From Planctomycetota bacterium (GTDB lineage Bacteria; Planctomycetota; Phycisphaerae; UBA1845), in assembly GCA_024276605.1 (NCBI GenBank), contig JAJRWX010000041.1, positions 1 through 39,419 of the forward strand: a stretch of 39,419 bases of DNA. Reading direction: 5' to 3'. This document shows, piece after piece, positions 9,746-18,040 of the stretch. Positions within the stretch are counted from its first letter, which is position 1, and every line of letters begins with the position of its first letter. The notes under the pieces are model-generated. The model saw only the letters and a list, made by a program, of their open reading frames with translations. It ran no database searches and was not told where the DNA came from. The position numbers and the translations under genes are program-made.

Positions 9746-11530
9746 TTAGCCTTGACGTTTCTTTGCATCCATGGTGTCAACGATTTGCCTAGTAACATGG
9801 GGAGATGTTGCTCCCTGCAGGTCATATATACGAATGGCACCTCCATCGGCTTTATTCATAGCGTCTAATCTAAATTGCCCCCATGAACCCTCGGCCAGAA
9901 ACTCCCAGCGATAGTTACTTAAATGTGGATATTGAGCAACCTTAGTGAATTGTTGGATGAGTAGGTTTTCCATCTCATGCCACCAATCAATGGCAGTACT
10001 GCCTGGATGGCTGTGCCAAAATTGCGGATCAATGGTTACCCATCTGATACCATCATCTAGCCAGTGTTGTAGCGTCTGCTCGGGCGTCTGTGTGCGTACC
10101 CAATGTTTAGCTTCTATAATAGCATGATGTGAATGCTCTAGATGAATCCAATATCGTCGATAGTTGGGTACGATTATTTTGCCGGACGCGACGGTGTTAA
10201 GGTACTGGCATGCCTGGGCGAGGTTGCTGCTTTTATTTTTCAGTTCCAGGCTTTGTCGCATGGCCGGTGTTAAGATAAAGCACATCAACATTGTTACGGA
10301 AAAGTAAATCAGTTTTGGGTTCTTTGGCCATAGTTGCATCAGTTGATTAACGGCGACAGCCATGCAGATCATGATAAACGGTAGGGCGCCATTTAATCCA
10401 CGTGCTATGGGATGCGACTGTAGAAGCAGCATCATGGCAGTAGCGAGAACAATCCAGGCGGCGATACTTGTTGTATTACGTTTGCTTAGCAGCAGGCCTG
10501 TGCCCCCTAGGGTAAGACTTAAGGCTATCCAGCCATGCCAGTGCGTGAAGTAGTTGACCATAGACCAAGCCACGTCCATGTGAATCATGCGATCACCCAC
10601 TGTTTCGCCACGGAAGAGTAGCTTGACATGTTGGGCAATTCCTTGAAAAAAAGTGTCCAAGGGAAGGTAGCTGTCGGTAAGTGTTGCTACGATACGAGCT
10701 GATATAAAAATAGACTCGATAGCGAAAAACGGAATGGCAAACCCGAGACACATCCAGACTGTAGCACGGAGCCAATGCGCGCGGGTGCTTGAGTTCGTTA
10801 CTGATGAGTCATGGCTACGACGGCGGGTGATGAATTCCATCAATAGCGGGATACCTGCAAAGTAGGCGACACTGTAATGGCAAGTGGCGGCAAATCCAAC
10901 GGCTAAGCCTGATAAAAGGAATGTTCTTCGCGTTGACCAGGAGCGGGTCCGACCTAGTACCCAAAGATACATACCCAATAAAGCGAGACATCCGGCGGTT
11001 GTATGTGCTAGTGCGGACCTACTGTAGATGAGATGGTATGGCGAGACGGCAAGCAGAGCGCTCGCGGTTAAGGCGATAGCAGGATTGAAAAGATGGCGAC
11101 ACAAGAAATATACGATCAGTACAGCGAGTGTTCCGAAAAAGGCGTTCAGTAATAGCAGGGCATGAGGCCCATCACCAACGAGGAACATGATTGTAGCTGC
11201 GGATAGCGTGTATCCTTGCGAGGGTTTTCGATAATGCCCCGAAAAATCAACCCCGATGTCTTTCATGCGTTGTTGATAGGCTGCTTTGTCGTGATGAAGT
11301 AATGCTTCCCAGGCTTGACCATCAACCAGGACTTGAGCACAGCGATGCCAAAGTTGCGCATCGCTAACATACCATGCGTCGTCCTCATAGCGAACGCCAA
11401 CATTTGTGACTCCGTCGAATCGTAGCCATATGGCTGTAAGCATAACCACAACGACAAGCGTGTAATACCAACGTCCGGGACGTTGTGTATCGTGTGGAGA
11501 AGTGCTTGATATTTTCGTGGTTACATCCAT
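9746..11530 (-). CDS. Multi-pass GT-C glycosyltransferase, PMT/ArnT (GT39)-like
   Basis: A 594-residue integral membrane protein. An N-terminal helix (about residues 22-38) is followed by an extracytoplasmic loop with an acidic pair (VRYEDDAWYVSD) typical of GT-C enzymes that use polyprenyl-phosphate sugars. Multiple hydrophobic segments follow to about residue 420, then a soluble C-terminal domain. The segment PYHLIYSRSALAHTTAG resembles the conserved SP-x(n)-SR block of PMT/ArnT proteins. It lies 9 nt after the upstream 661-residue membrane gene, so the two are almost certainly co-transcribed. Likely role: transfer of a sugar from a lipid carrier outside the inner membrane to a glycan, lipid or protein; the acceptor is unknown. 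Confidence 0.8.
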   Translation of the reverse strand: MDVTTKISSTSPHDTQRPGRWYYTLVVVVMLTAIWLRFDGVTNVGVRYEDDAWYVSDAQLWHRCAQVLVDGQAWEALLHHDKAAYQQRMKDIGVDFSGHYRKPSQGYTLSAATIMFLVGDGPHALLLLNAFFGTLAVLIVYFLCRHLFNPAIALTASALLAVSPYHLIYSRSALAHTTAGCLALLGMYLWVLGRTRSWSTRRTFLLSGLAVGFAATCHYSVAYFAGIPLLMEFITRRRSHDSSVTNSSTRAHWLRATVWMCLGFAIPFFAIESIFISARIVATLTDSYLPLDTFFQGIAQHVKLLFRGETVGDRMIHMDVAWSMVNYFTHWHGWIALSLTLGGTGLLLSKRNTTSIAAWIVLATAMMLLLQSHPIARGLNGALPFIMICMAVAVNQLMQLWPKNPKLIYFSVTMLMCFILTPAMRQSLELKNKSSNLAQACQYLNTVASGKIIVPNYRRYWIHLEHSHHAIIEAKHWVRTQTPEQTLQHWLDDGIRWVTIDPQFWHSHPGSTAIDWWHEMENLLIQQFTKVAQYPHLSNYRWEFLAEGSWGQFRLDAMNKADGGAIRIYDLQGATSPHVTRQIVDTMDAKKRQG

Positions 11531-11539
11531 ACGATAAAC

Positions 11540-13501
11540 TCATGGCAAGTCGTCATTGATGGATGACGATTGTGCTACAGTCACTGCTGGTTTTATGAGA
11601 TAGATTCGACACGGGTACACGGAGGCGTACGTCGTATCGTTTTGGGAATCATAAATCAGTTCTGTAGGGATTTTATTGATCCATTGTGCCGGCATGGGTT
11701 CGCTACGCCCTGCGAATAAATAATCTATTGATTGTTCACGCAAGCGAGCCATGGTGATGTCCCCATCGGGGTAGATGGTATACCAATGGTCGACCGTCAT
11801 AACATCATTAGTTAAGGATGCGCCCAGCAGTGCATATGTTGCGTCCGGTGTAGCTACATTAAGGATGCGCGTACCAGCCGCAAAATGATCTACTAATGTC
11901 GGTATCGCGTATATGGATGACCGGTCCCATCGACCATCCTTCAAGCGAGAGGCTAGTGCACTGGCCGGTTGGATGGTTGTTGTCGCTGCGTTTACCAACA
12001 AAGCTAACGACAAGAGGGCGATACAAGTTCGTGGTTTAGTTCGTAGGAAATCGCGTAGCATCGAAGCTGACACGGTGATGGAGATAATGACAAAGAGTAA
12101 AACGAAACGCAGCATTTCCTGAAACGCCGTAAGTAGTAGCACGAAACCCAACACAGACAATATAACCAGGATCAATTGCCAACGCTGCGAAGGTGTCATG
12201 GGTCTTGTCGTTAAAGCCAAGAGCAAAGCTAGAAGAATAGCAGGAGGTACAAAGGTGGCAAACGCTGCGCCTAACCCGTTGTTGACGCTCAGCGGATATC
12301 CTCCACCGGCACGCTTGACTTCGTGCCAGGGATAATTCCACCAGAACCGCAATTTGTCACCAAAAGTTCTTACAGGATACCAGTCCTTGGCGACGAATCC
12401 GGGAAGAATCTTTTCGCCACCGACTTCAAAAGTAAGCGGATAGATGGGGTTGTTGGCCTGAACCGTACCACGTGCAAACCAAAATCCAGCACATACGAGC
12501 ATGGGTAAGGCAAACGCTGTTGCGCTGGTCAGCGTTCGGCGCGATAGCCAAGCAAATCGTCCTGTGCGAACCCAGTTCACGCATAGGGTGATCAGCCCAA
12601 GTAGAGGGGAAAGTGCGAGGTAGGTGGTTTTGCTGCCGATGGCAAGGCCCGCAGCTATTCCAGCCAACATGATTAAGCCGCATCGTTGTCGTGATGTCGA
12701 TACGCGCGATGCCCAGAGGATGGCTAATAGACCCATTAACCAAGTCGTTGCCGCATATAGGTCGATGTACGAAGATGCACTTTGAAAAATCACGATCGGA
12801 AGACCGGCAGATATGGTGGCGATCAATATGGCAGCTCGCGTACCGCGTCCAAGTGCCCGAGCGATGGCATATCCAAGCGCCGCCGTAAGTGCTACCTGGG
12901 GCAGGAAAATACCCGACACGATTCGCTCGTAACCGGCGGCTAATAGTAACATGGGTGCAAACATCGCATTGTCGGGATAACAGTGGACGATATGGTTGAA
13001 AGTCAGATCGATTGCACCGGTTTGTAGCCAGCGTACTGCGGCTGGTAAATGATAGTGAAGACCATCGTAGCCGGTTGGGTATCGTGTCAAGGCATCGATC
13101 GTGAATACGGTATATGTTGCGGTGACAATGAGGACGGGTATCCACAACCCACGTTGAAACAAGAGTTCCCGAAACCGAGACCATGGCATGCGTCTATTGT
13201 TGTTTGTGGATGAGTTCGCAAGAGGTAATTTATGCATTTGCCAAATGATCAGCATCGTCAGTAATACATAAGTACATGCAATTGATAGTGGAGACACAGC
13301 GCGTAGGTCTGTAAATAGAGCGACCGATGCCGGTATGTGAACGGCGAGTACGAGGATGGCCTTGGGAAGCAGCAAGGCCAAGAGCCATCGAGCACATAGT
13401 TGGTTTACACCGCAAAACTCGAGCACGCGCATGCCTTGCCACCATGCATGGATCGCGCAGGCTGTAATCATGAGCAAGCATAAAGAGGCGAGAAGAGCCA
13501 T
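11540..13501 (-). CDS. Multi-pass membrane protein, GT-C glycosyltransferase-like
   Basis: About 653 residues with a dozen or so hydrophobic segments. After the second group of helices it carries RYPTGYDGLHYHLPAAVRWL, an Asp- and His-containing first extracytoplasmic loop of the kind seen in GT-C enzymes of the PMT_2 type. The C-terminal part is a soluble domain (TRILNVATPDATYALLG onward). I do not recognise a characterised homolog. The frame is open to a TTG at 13525, but the ATG at 13501 starts the first hydrophobic helix and has GGAAAG about 13 nt upstream. A 47-residue membrane smORF ends 7 nt before this ATG, and the GT39-like gene begins 9 nt after its stop, so these three genes look translationally linked. 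Confidence 0.75.
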   Translation of the reverse strand: MALLASLCLLMITACAIHAWWQGMRVLEFCGVNQLCARWLLALLLPKAILVLAVHIPASVALFTDLRAVSPLSIACTYVLLTMLIIWQMHKLPLANSSTNNNRRMPWSRFRELLFQRGLWIPVLIVTATYTVFTIDALTRYPTGYDGLHYHLPAAVRWLQTGAIDLTFNHIVHCYPDNAMFAPMLLLAAGYERIVSGIFLPQVALTAALGYAIARALGRGTRAAILIATISAGLPIVIFQSASSYIDLYAATTWLMGLLAILWASRVSTSRQRCGLIMLAGIAAGLAIGSKTTYLALSPLLGLITLCVNWVRTGRFAWLSRRTLTSATAFALPMLVCAGFWFARGTVQANNPIYPLTFEVGGEKILPGFVAKDWYPVRTFGDKLRFWWNYPWHEVKRAGGGYPLSVNNGLGAAFATFVPPAILLALLLALTTRPMTPSQRWQLILVILSVLGFVLLLTAFQEMLRFVLLFVIISITVSASMLRDFLRTKPRTCIALLSLALLVNAATTTIQPASALASRLKDGRWDRSSIYAIPTLVDHFAAGTRILNVATPDATYALLGASLTNDVMTVDHWYTIYPDGDITMARLREQSIDYLFAGRSEPMPAQWINKIPTELIYDSQNDTTYASVYPCRIYLIKPAVTVAQSSSINDDLP

Positions 13502-13508
13502 GATCGTG

Positions 13509-13652
13509 CTACAACTTTCCAGCAAGGCGCGATGCTTCAGCGAGGAAAGCGCGGATGGCTTGAGCTTGCCATACGTAGACCGTGAAGCTTATGGCACATA
13601 AAGCAAGAAGATAATTCTCTTTCCGAAATATATGACTCGTTAGATTATGCAT
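13509..13652 (-). CDS. Small membrane protein (47 aa), hypothetical
   Basis: This frame encodes a 47-residue protein with one predicted transmembrane helix (YLLALCAISFTVYVW), a basic N-terminal side (HIFRKEN) and an amphipathic basic C-terminal tail (AFLAEASRLAGKL). Its TAG stop is 7 nt before the ATG of the GT-C-like gene, and the ribosome binding site of that gene lies inside the last smORF codons, so translational coupling is plausible. The ribosome binding site of the smORF itself is weak (AGGTCC, about 10 nt upstream). It is judged real because of its position, its transmembrane pattern and an alanine-rich composition that looks coding. No homolog is known to me, and it could still be a chance frame in a leader. 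Confidence 0.45.
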   Translation of the reverse strand: MHNLTSHIFRKENYLLALCAISFTVYVWQAQAIRAFLAEASRLAGKL

Positions 13653-14058
13653 GGCGCGATTGGACCTATCGCTGGGGACTTAGATTATACATTGAAGGAT
13701 CGCCAAGTTTACGGGCGTTCGACTATGTGTGAATATCGGACGCCAATCGACCCAGCGTGAGATTTCAATCGTCATTGAATGATGGAATCTCGCCGCTGCG
13801 ATTGGCGGAAGTAGCTGATATGAGTTTATTAACACAGGTGAAGAAAATATTTTTTTATCGGTCTTATTATATAGAGATTCGTAAACGGGATTCATACAGG
13901 CGTCTGTAGATGGCAATTGTCGCGTGCAATCACTTGGTTAGTCATGCAAACTTGATCGGTGAACAAGTCGATACATAGATACGGCCAGCGCCGAATAGCT
14001 AAGGAATGGGGATTATGTTGCGCGCGATAATATGCCCGCTGAGGGATCGGTAATTGAT
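13653..14058. other. Divergent intergenic region (about 400 bp)
   Basis: No convincing gene is seen here. It separates the minus-strand glycan genes from the plus-strand cpaE-like gene and should hold promoters for both. An AT-rich stretch at about 13838-13880 has several TATTAT/TATATA-like hexamers. A weak plus-strand promoter candidate is TTGATC at about 13951 followed after 17 nt by an ATAGAT-like hexamer. An open minus-strand frame at 13680-13916 has no protein-like features and was not called. Confidence 0.4.
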
Positions 14059-15243
14059 ATGAGTGAAGTCATCCAAGCTTGCCTTTACAATACTGATGCT
14101 AGCGCTCAAGAGGAGCTAAATAACCACATCAGCAATTTGAATTTTGTGCGTTACGTCGGCCAGGTTGAGAATGAGAATGAGCTGTCAACCTTGACAGGTG
14201 AATCAAGACTGGGTTTGATTTTCTTTAATCTAGACCCAAATCCTCCGCAGGTTCTGGAGGTCATCGAACAATTCGCCACACGATTTCCTGATATTGCGCT
14301 CATTGCGCTGAGTGAGCAAACCAGTCCGGAAGCTATTCTGGCACCGATGCGCATTGGGTGTGATCAATTCGTCTGTAAACCTATTGACCCGGAAGATCTC
14401 GCACGCGCGGTAAGTCGAGTAGCCAGCAAACGATTGTTAACTCAGGGGAAAAGCCGTCGAATCTGTGTGGTTGGTGCTAGTGGTGGGGTTGGTACTACCT
14501 CAATCTCGAGTAATTTAGCTTTCGAGATAGGTCATACCACACAACATCCATGTGCCTTGGTTGATCTTGACCTGCAGTTCGGTGACGTCGCAGCCAATTT
14601 TGATATGGAAGCGAAATATACGCTTTTCGATATTGTGTCCACGGCGGACCATATAGATCGAACTGTGATTGAGACAGTGATGACCAATGCCGCTGACAAT
14701 GTAGTCGTATTGGCACGACCGTTCGGGGTCGATCAGGCTGCCTCTATTACTCCGGAAGTGATTCATCATACGATAGATTTACTATCATCCATCTACGAAA
14801 ACGTGGTGGTTGACCTGCCGCGTGAGTTAAATGCCAATTCTTTTGCCGCGTTAGAGCAAGCGGATTGTGTATTAATTGTATGTCAGTTACTTGTGCCTAG
14901 TATTCGAAATGCTCGTCGATATCTCGACGCCGTCGTAAGTCACGGCATTCCGGAAGAACGCATTCACATTGTGCTCAATCGTGGAGATACATGCACCGGT
15001 CGAGTTAGCAAGGAAGACCTTCAAGATACGATCAAACGCCCGGCCATAGCTGTCATACCTAACGATTTCCAGTTTATGGCCCGGGCACTCGACTTCGGTC
15101 AACCGGGTGGTACGACGGATCGCAACAACGCCGTAGGCCAGGCCATATCAAAGCTGGCGAAATACGTCTTGAGTGGTGGGCAGGACGACGGATCATCCGA
15201 GAAGGCGAAGAAGGGTTTTCTTGGTAGGTTGCTCTCTCGCTAA
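14059..15243 (+). CDS. CpaE/TadZ-like pseudo-receiver plus MinD/ParA-type ATPase
   Basis: About 394 residues from the ATG at 14059 (GAGGG about 13 nt upstream; an ATG at 14032 is also in frame). The N-terminal third resembles a response-regulator receiver. The position expected for the phosphorylated Asp reads Asn (IFFNLD), while the conserved Lys remains in FVCKPID. The C-terminal part is a SIMIBI ATPase: P-loop VVGASGGVGTTSISSNLA, then LVDLDLQFGD, VVVDLPR and a closing IPND element, as in CpaE. Both the signature Lys of the deviant Walker A and the usual P-loop Lys are replaced (Ser and Thr). CpaE/TadZ proteins localise Tad pilus machinery at the cell pole, but no other Tad gene is in the window. 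It converges on the next gene with 7 nt between stops. Confidence 0.85.
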   Translation: MSEVIQACLYNTDASAQEELNNHISNLNFVRYVGQVENENELSTLTGESRLGLIFFNLDPNPPQVLEVIEQFATRFPDIALIALSEQTSPEAILAPMRIGCDQFVCKPIDPEDLARAVSRVASKRLLTQGKSRRICVVGASGGVGTTSISSNLAFEIGHTTQHPCALVDLDLQFGDVAANFDMEAKYTLFDIVSTADHIDRTVIETVMTNAADNVVVLARPFGVDQAASITPEVIHHTIDLLSSIYENVVVDLPRELNANSFAALEQADCVLIVCQLLVPSIRNARRYLDAVVSHGIPEERIHIVLNRGDTCTGRVSKEDLQDTIKRPAIAVIPNDFQFMARALDFGQPGGTTDRNNAVGQAISKLAKYVLSGGQDDGSSEKAKKGFLGRLLSR

Positions 15244-15250
15244 CACGCGC

Positions 15251-16084
15251 TCATTCAACTAACGATCGCAAATAATTCGCCGCTTCCATGATACCTGTAC
15301 GTGTGCCAAGTGGGCCGCTACATTCTATGAGTAGTGGCGGTGCACCAGGTAACATGCGCAATTTGTTGACCATGCGCGGAATACGAGCGTCGCCCGTGCC
15401 CAAGCCTGCGGGGGTTCCGTATGTGCGTCCTGGGTTTGCAGACGCAAAGCCGTCTTTCATATGTACACCCTTTACTCGATCGCGGAGTGTCGCGAGTGCT
15501 CGAATGGGATCATCGCTACCGTAAACGATGAAGTTCCCCGGATCGAAATTGATGGCTAGGTTGTCACGTTCCACACGATCGAGAAAGCTATGAAGCACTT
15601 GAGCTGATTCGCGCCCTGTTTCTACAAGAAGTGTCTGCCCACGTTTTCGTAGCTCATCTGCCACTAGACCAACACGCTCCACAAGCTTGTCGTAATTCGG
15701 CAAATGTGTTTCCGATGGAATCGTACCGATATGCGTAGCGATATAGGTAGAGCCAAGCGCTGCTGAGATGTCTGCGACACGACATGTCACGTCCAATCGC
15801 TGCGGATACTCTGCATCGGGCATGTACCCTCCGGTCTGTGCGATCGAGTCGATGGATGTGTAGTCCTCCCGTTCGAAGGCTGCGAAGGTTGACGTAATGG
15901 TGACATCGTGTGATTGGGCCGCTGACGACAGGGCGTTGGCATTCACGTGGTCTATTGTCTCTCGCGTGAAAAAACCCAATTGGATATAGTTCAATCCAAA
16001 CTGCTCGTTGGTAACATGGATCGCTCGTAACGGATCATGGCGATCGATGCTCCAACTACAAATACCTATTTCCATCAAGGGCAT
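15251..16084 (-). CDS. Sugar phosphate isomerase/epimerase family protein (TIM barrel)
   Basis: A 277-residue protein of the xylose isomerase-like TIM barrel (AP endonuclease 2) superfamily. The N-terminal strand EIGICSWSI, the metal-ligand Glu in LLVETGRES, AINFDPGNFIVYG and the VKGVHMKDG strand are the usual landmarks. Substrate cannot be deduced; planctomycetes carry many such paralogs for unusual sugars. The start at 16084 has a strong AGGAGAG about 8 nt upstream, inside rlmN. The gene overlaps the 3' end of rlmN by 10 bases, and a second in-frame ATG at 16075 overlaps the rlmN stop as TGATG, so translation is probably coupled to rlmN. Confidence 0.88.
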   Translation of the reverse strand: MPLMEIGICSWSIDRHDPLRAIHVTNEQFGLNYIQLGFFTRETIDHVNANALSSAAQSHDVTITSTFAAFEREDYTSIDSIAQTGGYMPDAEYPQRLDVTCRVADISAALGSTYIATHIGTIPSETHLPNYDKLVERVGLVADELRKRGQTLLVETGRESAQVLHSFLDRVERDNLAINFDPGNFIVYGSDDPIRALATLRDRVKGVHMKDGFASANPGRTYGTPAGLGTGDARIPRMVNKLRMLPGAPPLLIECSGPLGTRTGIMEAANYLRSLVE

Positions 16085-17157
16085 GTGTCGGACTCTCCTT
16101 GTCGCCGCCGCAGTTGCCCACAGGCTGCGTCGATGTCTCTACCTCGACTTCGGCGCAAATGGGCGTTGATACCCAAATCACGTAAACGAGTGAGAAAACG
16201 TTCGCTATCTTTATCGCCAGGCCGATGATACGGCAGGTCGGGTACGGGATTGTATTGTAGTAAGTTCACATGTACGCGCATGCGTCGGGCAATCCGAGCC
16301 AGAGATTCGGCGTGTTCCGTATGGTCGTTAAGTCCGCCTAGTAGAATATATTCCAGCGTGATTTCTCTCCCTGTACGCTCGAAGAAATAGTTGCAGGCTT
16401 CGATGAGTGGTTCTATGCCCACACGGTCTGCCCAGGGGATAATTTGTTGCCTGAGATCGTCGGTGGGGGCGTGTAGCGACAGGGCTAGCGTGATTTGAAT
16501 ACGCTCATCTGCTAGACGCTTTATTTGAGATGGTAGTCCTACCGTGCTAATAGTAATTTTTCGGGCGCCAATGTTAAGACCCCAGTCAGCGTTGATCGTG
16601 CGCAACGCCTGCAATGAAGCTTCGTAATTGGCCAGCGGCTCCCCAAGCCCCATGAAGACGACGTTTGATAACCTGCTTTGGTTGTCACAACATGCACGAA
16701 TGCGCATGGCTTGTTCTACTATTTCTCCGGCATTTAATTGTCTTTGTAAACCGTTCAAGCCGCTGGCACAAAAAACGCATCCAACAGGACATCCCACCTG
16801 AGTGGAAATACAAGCCGTCCGTCTTTCTCCATCAGGAATAAACACGCATTCGCTCGTTGCGCCATCCGGCCAGCGTAATAGCAGCTTGATCGTGCCGTCC
16901 TGCGATTGTTGCTCGGTGATGACCTGTGAACGGAAAATGGGTAGCTCTTTGGTGAGGATTTCTCGAAGTGGTTTGGATATATTGGTCATCTCGTTATGCG
17001 TGCGGGCGCCATGCTGATAGATCCACTCCAGCAGTTGTGTCGCACGGTAGGCCGGTTGTTTTAGTGCCACCAACCAATCAGCCAAGGACTCTCGTGTCAA
17101 ATCAAAGATACTTGGCTTATCTGATTGTACGTGATGTTGAACGGGGAGTTCCATCAT
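16075..17157 (-). CDS. rlmN: Dual-specificity 23S rRNA A2503 / tRNA A37 C2-methyltransferase RlmN
   Basis: Radical SAM enzyme that methylates C2 of A2503 in 23S rRNA and, in many bacteria, A37 of some tRNAs. The 4Fe-4S motif is C123-x3-C127-x2-C130 in STQVGCPVGCVFCASG. SAM-binding and family blocks VVFMGLGEPLANY, KITISTVG and LALSLHAPTDDLR are intact, as are YILLGGLND and the C-terminal catalytic Cys in DAACGQL (residue 346). Length 360 is typical. The upstream zinc-ribbon gene ends about 70 bases before this start. Two adjacent in-frame start codons (MM) are possible. The following isomerase gene overlaps it by 10 bases, which is an unusual partner for rlmN. Confidence 0.96.
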   Translation of the reverse strand: MMELPVQHHVQSDKPSIFDLTRESLADWLVALKQPAYRATQLLEWIYQHGARTHNEMTNISKPLREILTKELPIFRSQVITEQQSQDGTIKLLLRWPDGATSECVFIPDGERRTACISTQVGCPVGCVFCASGLNGLQRQLNAGEIVEQAMRIRACCDNQSRLSNVVFMGLGEPLANYEASLQALRTINADWGLNIGARKITISTVGLPSQIKRLADERIQITLALSLHAPTDDLRQQIIPWADRVGIEPLIEACNYFFERTGREITLEYILLGGLNDHTEHAESLARIARRMRVHVNLLQYNPVPDLPYHRPGDKDSERFLTRLRDLGINAHLRRSRGRDIDAACGQLRRRQGESDTCP

Positions 17158-17228
17158 GAGAGACTATCCTAGAGCATCCAGCGATTTTGTGTAGCAGCAG
17201 GGATCACTTTTTAGATGGATTAAATATA

Positions 17229-17768
17229 TCAAGGACGAGAGACAACTTGACAGTCGCATATGTATACGGCTGTGGCGTTGCGATTGAGCAGGTCTTTTCC
17301 GCAATCGGGGCACAACCATTGCAGTCCGCACTCGGGGCATCGGCCAGTCGTATCACCTGCTCGACTGTACCCGCAACGAACACATTCGTTACGTTTTCTT
17401 CTGTTTCTACGCCGGATAGGACCGTAAAAAAATGCCAGCGTAGGATGAGTAAATAGCACGACAACGATAAACCAAATGGGTAAGGTGAACCCGACATAAT
17501 GCCAGCCTGCGCGATTGTTTCCTATAGAAAAACTGACTGTTCCGATGGGGCGGATGGACCGACGAAAATGATAGTTGTGGTATGGACGACCGTCCTGCCG
17601 TGCATGAAGCATACGGAGGTTGCCTTCGATGATTTCTATGACACCAAAGTGGTCACTTTCACCGATTAGACCACGCCAACCAACGTCGCGCCAAATGCTT
17701 ACGATGCCAAAGCTGCAAAGCATGAGCGCAGTGGAAAATGATGTGATGAGAAAAAGACGAAGTATCAT
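17229..17768 (-). CDS. Membrane protein with C-terminal double zinc ribbon
   Basis: A 179-residue protein of unknown function. It has an N-terminal hydrophobic segment (residues 2-26), a soluble stretch of about 70 residues, a second transmembrane segment (about 97-122, LPIWFIVVVLFTHPTLAFFY), then a basic RRRNRRKR linker and Cys pairs. CVRCGYSRAGDTTGRCPECG is the short zinc ribbon found on many planctomycete membrane proteins, which makes this a useful taxon clue. It is followed by a second pair set, CPDC...CDC. The ribbon should lie on the cytoplasmic side given the basic linker (inference). The start is a plain ATG with no clear ribosome binding site. It may be transcribed with rlmN, about 70 bases downstream. 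Confidence 0.75.
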   Translation of the reverse strand: MILRLFLITSFSTALMLCSFGIVSIWRDVGWRGLIGESDHFGVIEIIEGNLRMLHARQDGRPYHNYHFRRSIRPIGTVSFSIGNNRAGWHYVGFTLPIWFIVVVLFTHPTLAFFYGPIRRRNRRKRNECVRCGYSRAGDTTGRCPECGLQWLCPDCGKDLLNRNATAVYICDCQVVSRP

Positions 17769-17991
17769 ATTATTGTGAATACAACATGCTAATAGTCGAG
17801 CACCTATCCTTCTTGCTGATGATAAAGGGTAGGTATTGCGAAATTGTATGGTCTACCTACCCCGAGGTTGTTCCCTATAGTGCAAAGCTTGTTCTAGTAC
17901 CACGTTTATTCCATCGTTGTGTCAAAAAAAGGCGTTACACGTCTATTAGATTGTAGTGCCGGGAATGAATGCTGGTTGGGGAACCGCATTG

Positions 17992-18008
17992 GGGGTGTGT
18001 CGCACCCC
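17992..18008 (-). terminator. GC-rich hairpin downstream of the oligopeptidase gene
   Basis: GGGGTG and CACCCC form a 6-bp stem around a 5-nt loop, about 35 bases past the stop of the oligopeptidase gene. It is not followed by a T tract on the minus strand (one occurs only about 60 bases further on), so it may be a 3'-end stabiliser rather than an intrinsic terminator. Confidence 0.3.
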
Positions 18009-18040
18009 TTGCCCGGTATCTTAACACTATACATGTAGGT

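Noticed and set aside
12426-13184. 252-residue minus-strand open frame inside the GT-C-like gene
   Set aside because: Same strand, different frame from a clear multi-pass membrane protein; its translation is rich in Arg, Cys and His with no hydrophobic segments, as expected for an out-of-frame shadow.
13680-13916. 78-residue minus-strand frame in the divergent intergenic region
   Set aside because: No recognisable motif, signal or ribosome binding site, and it crosses the AT-rich promoter-like stretch.
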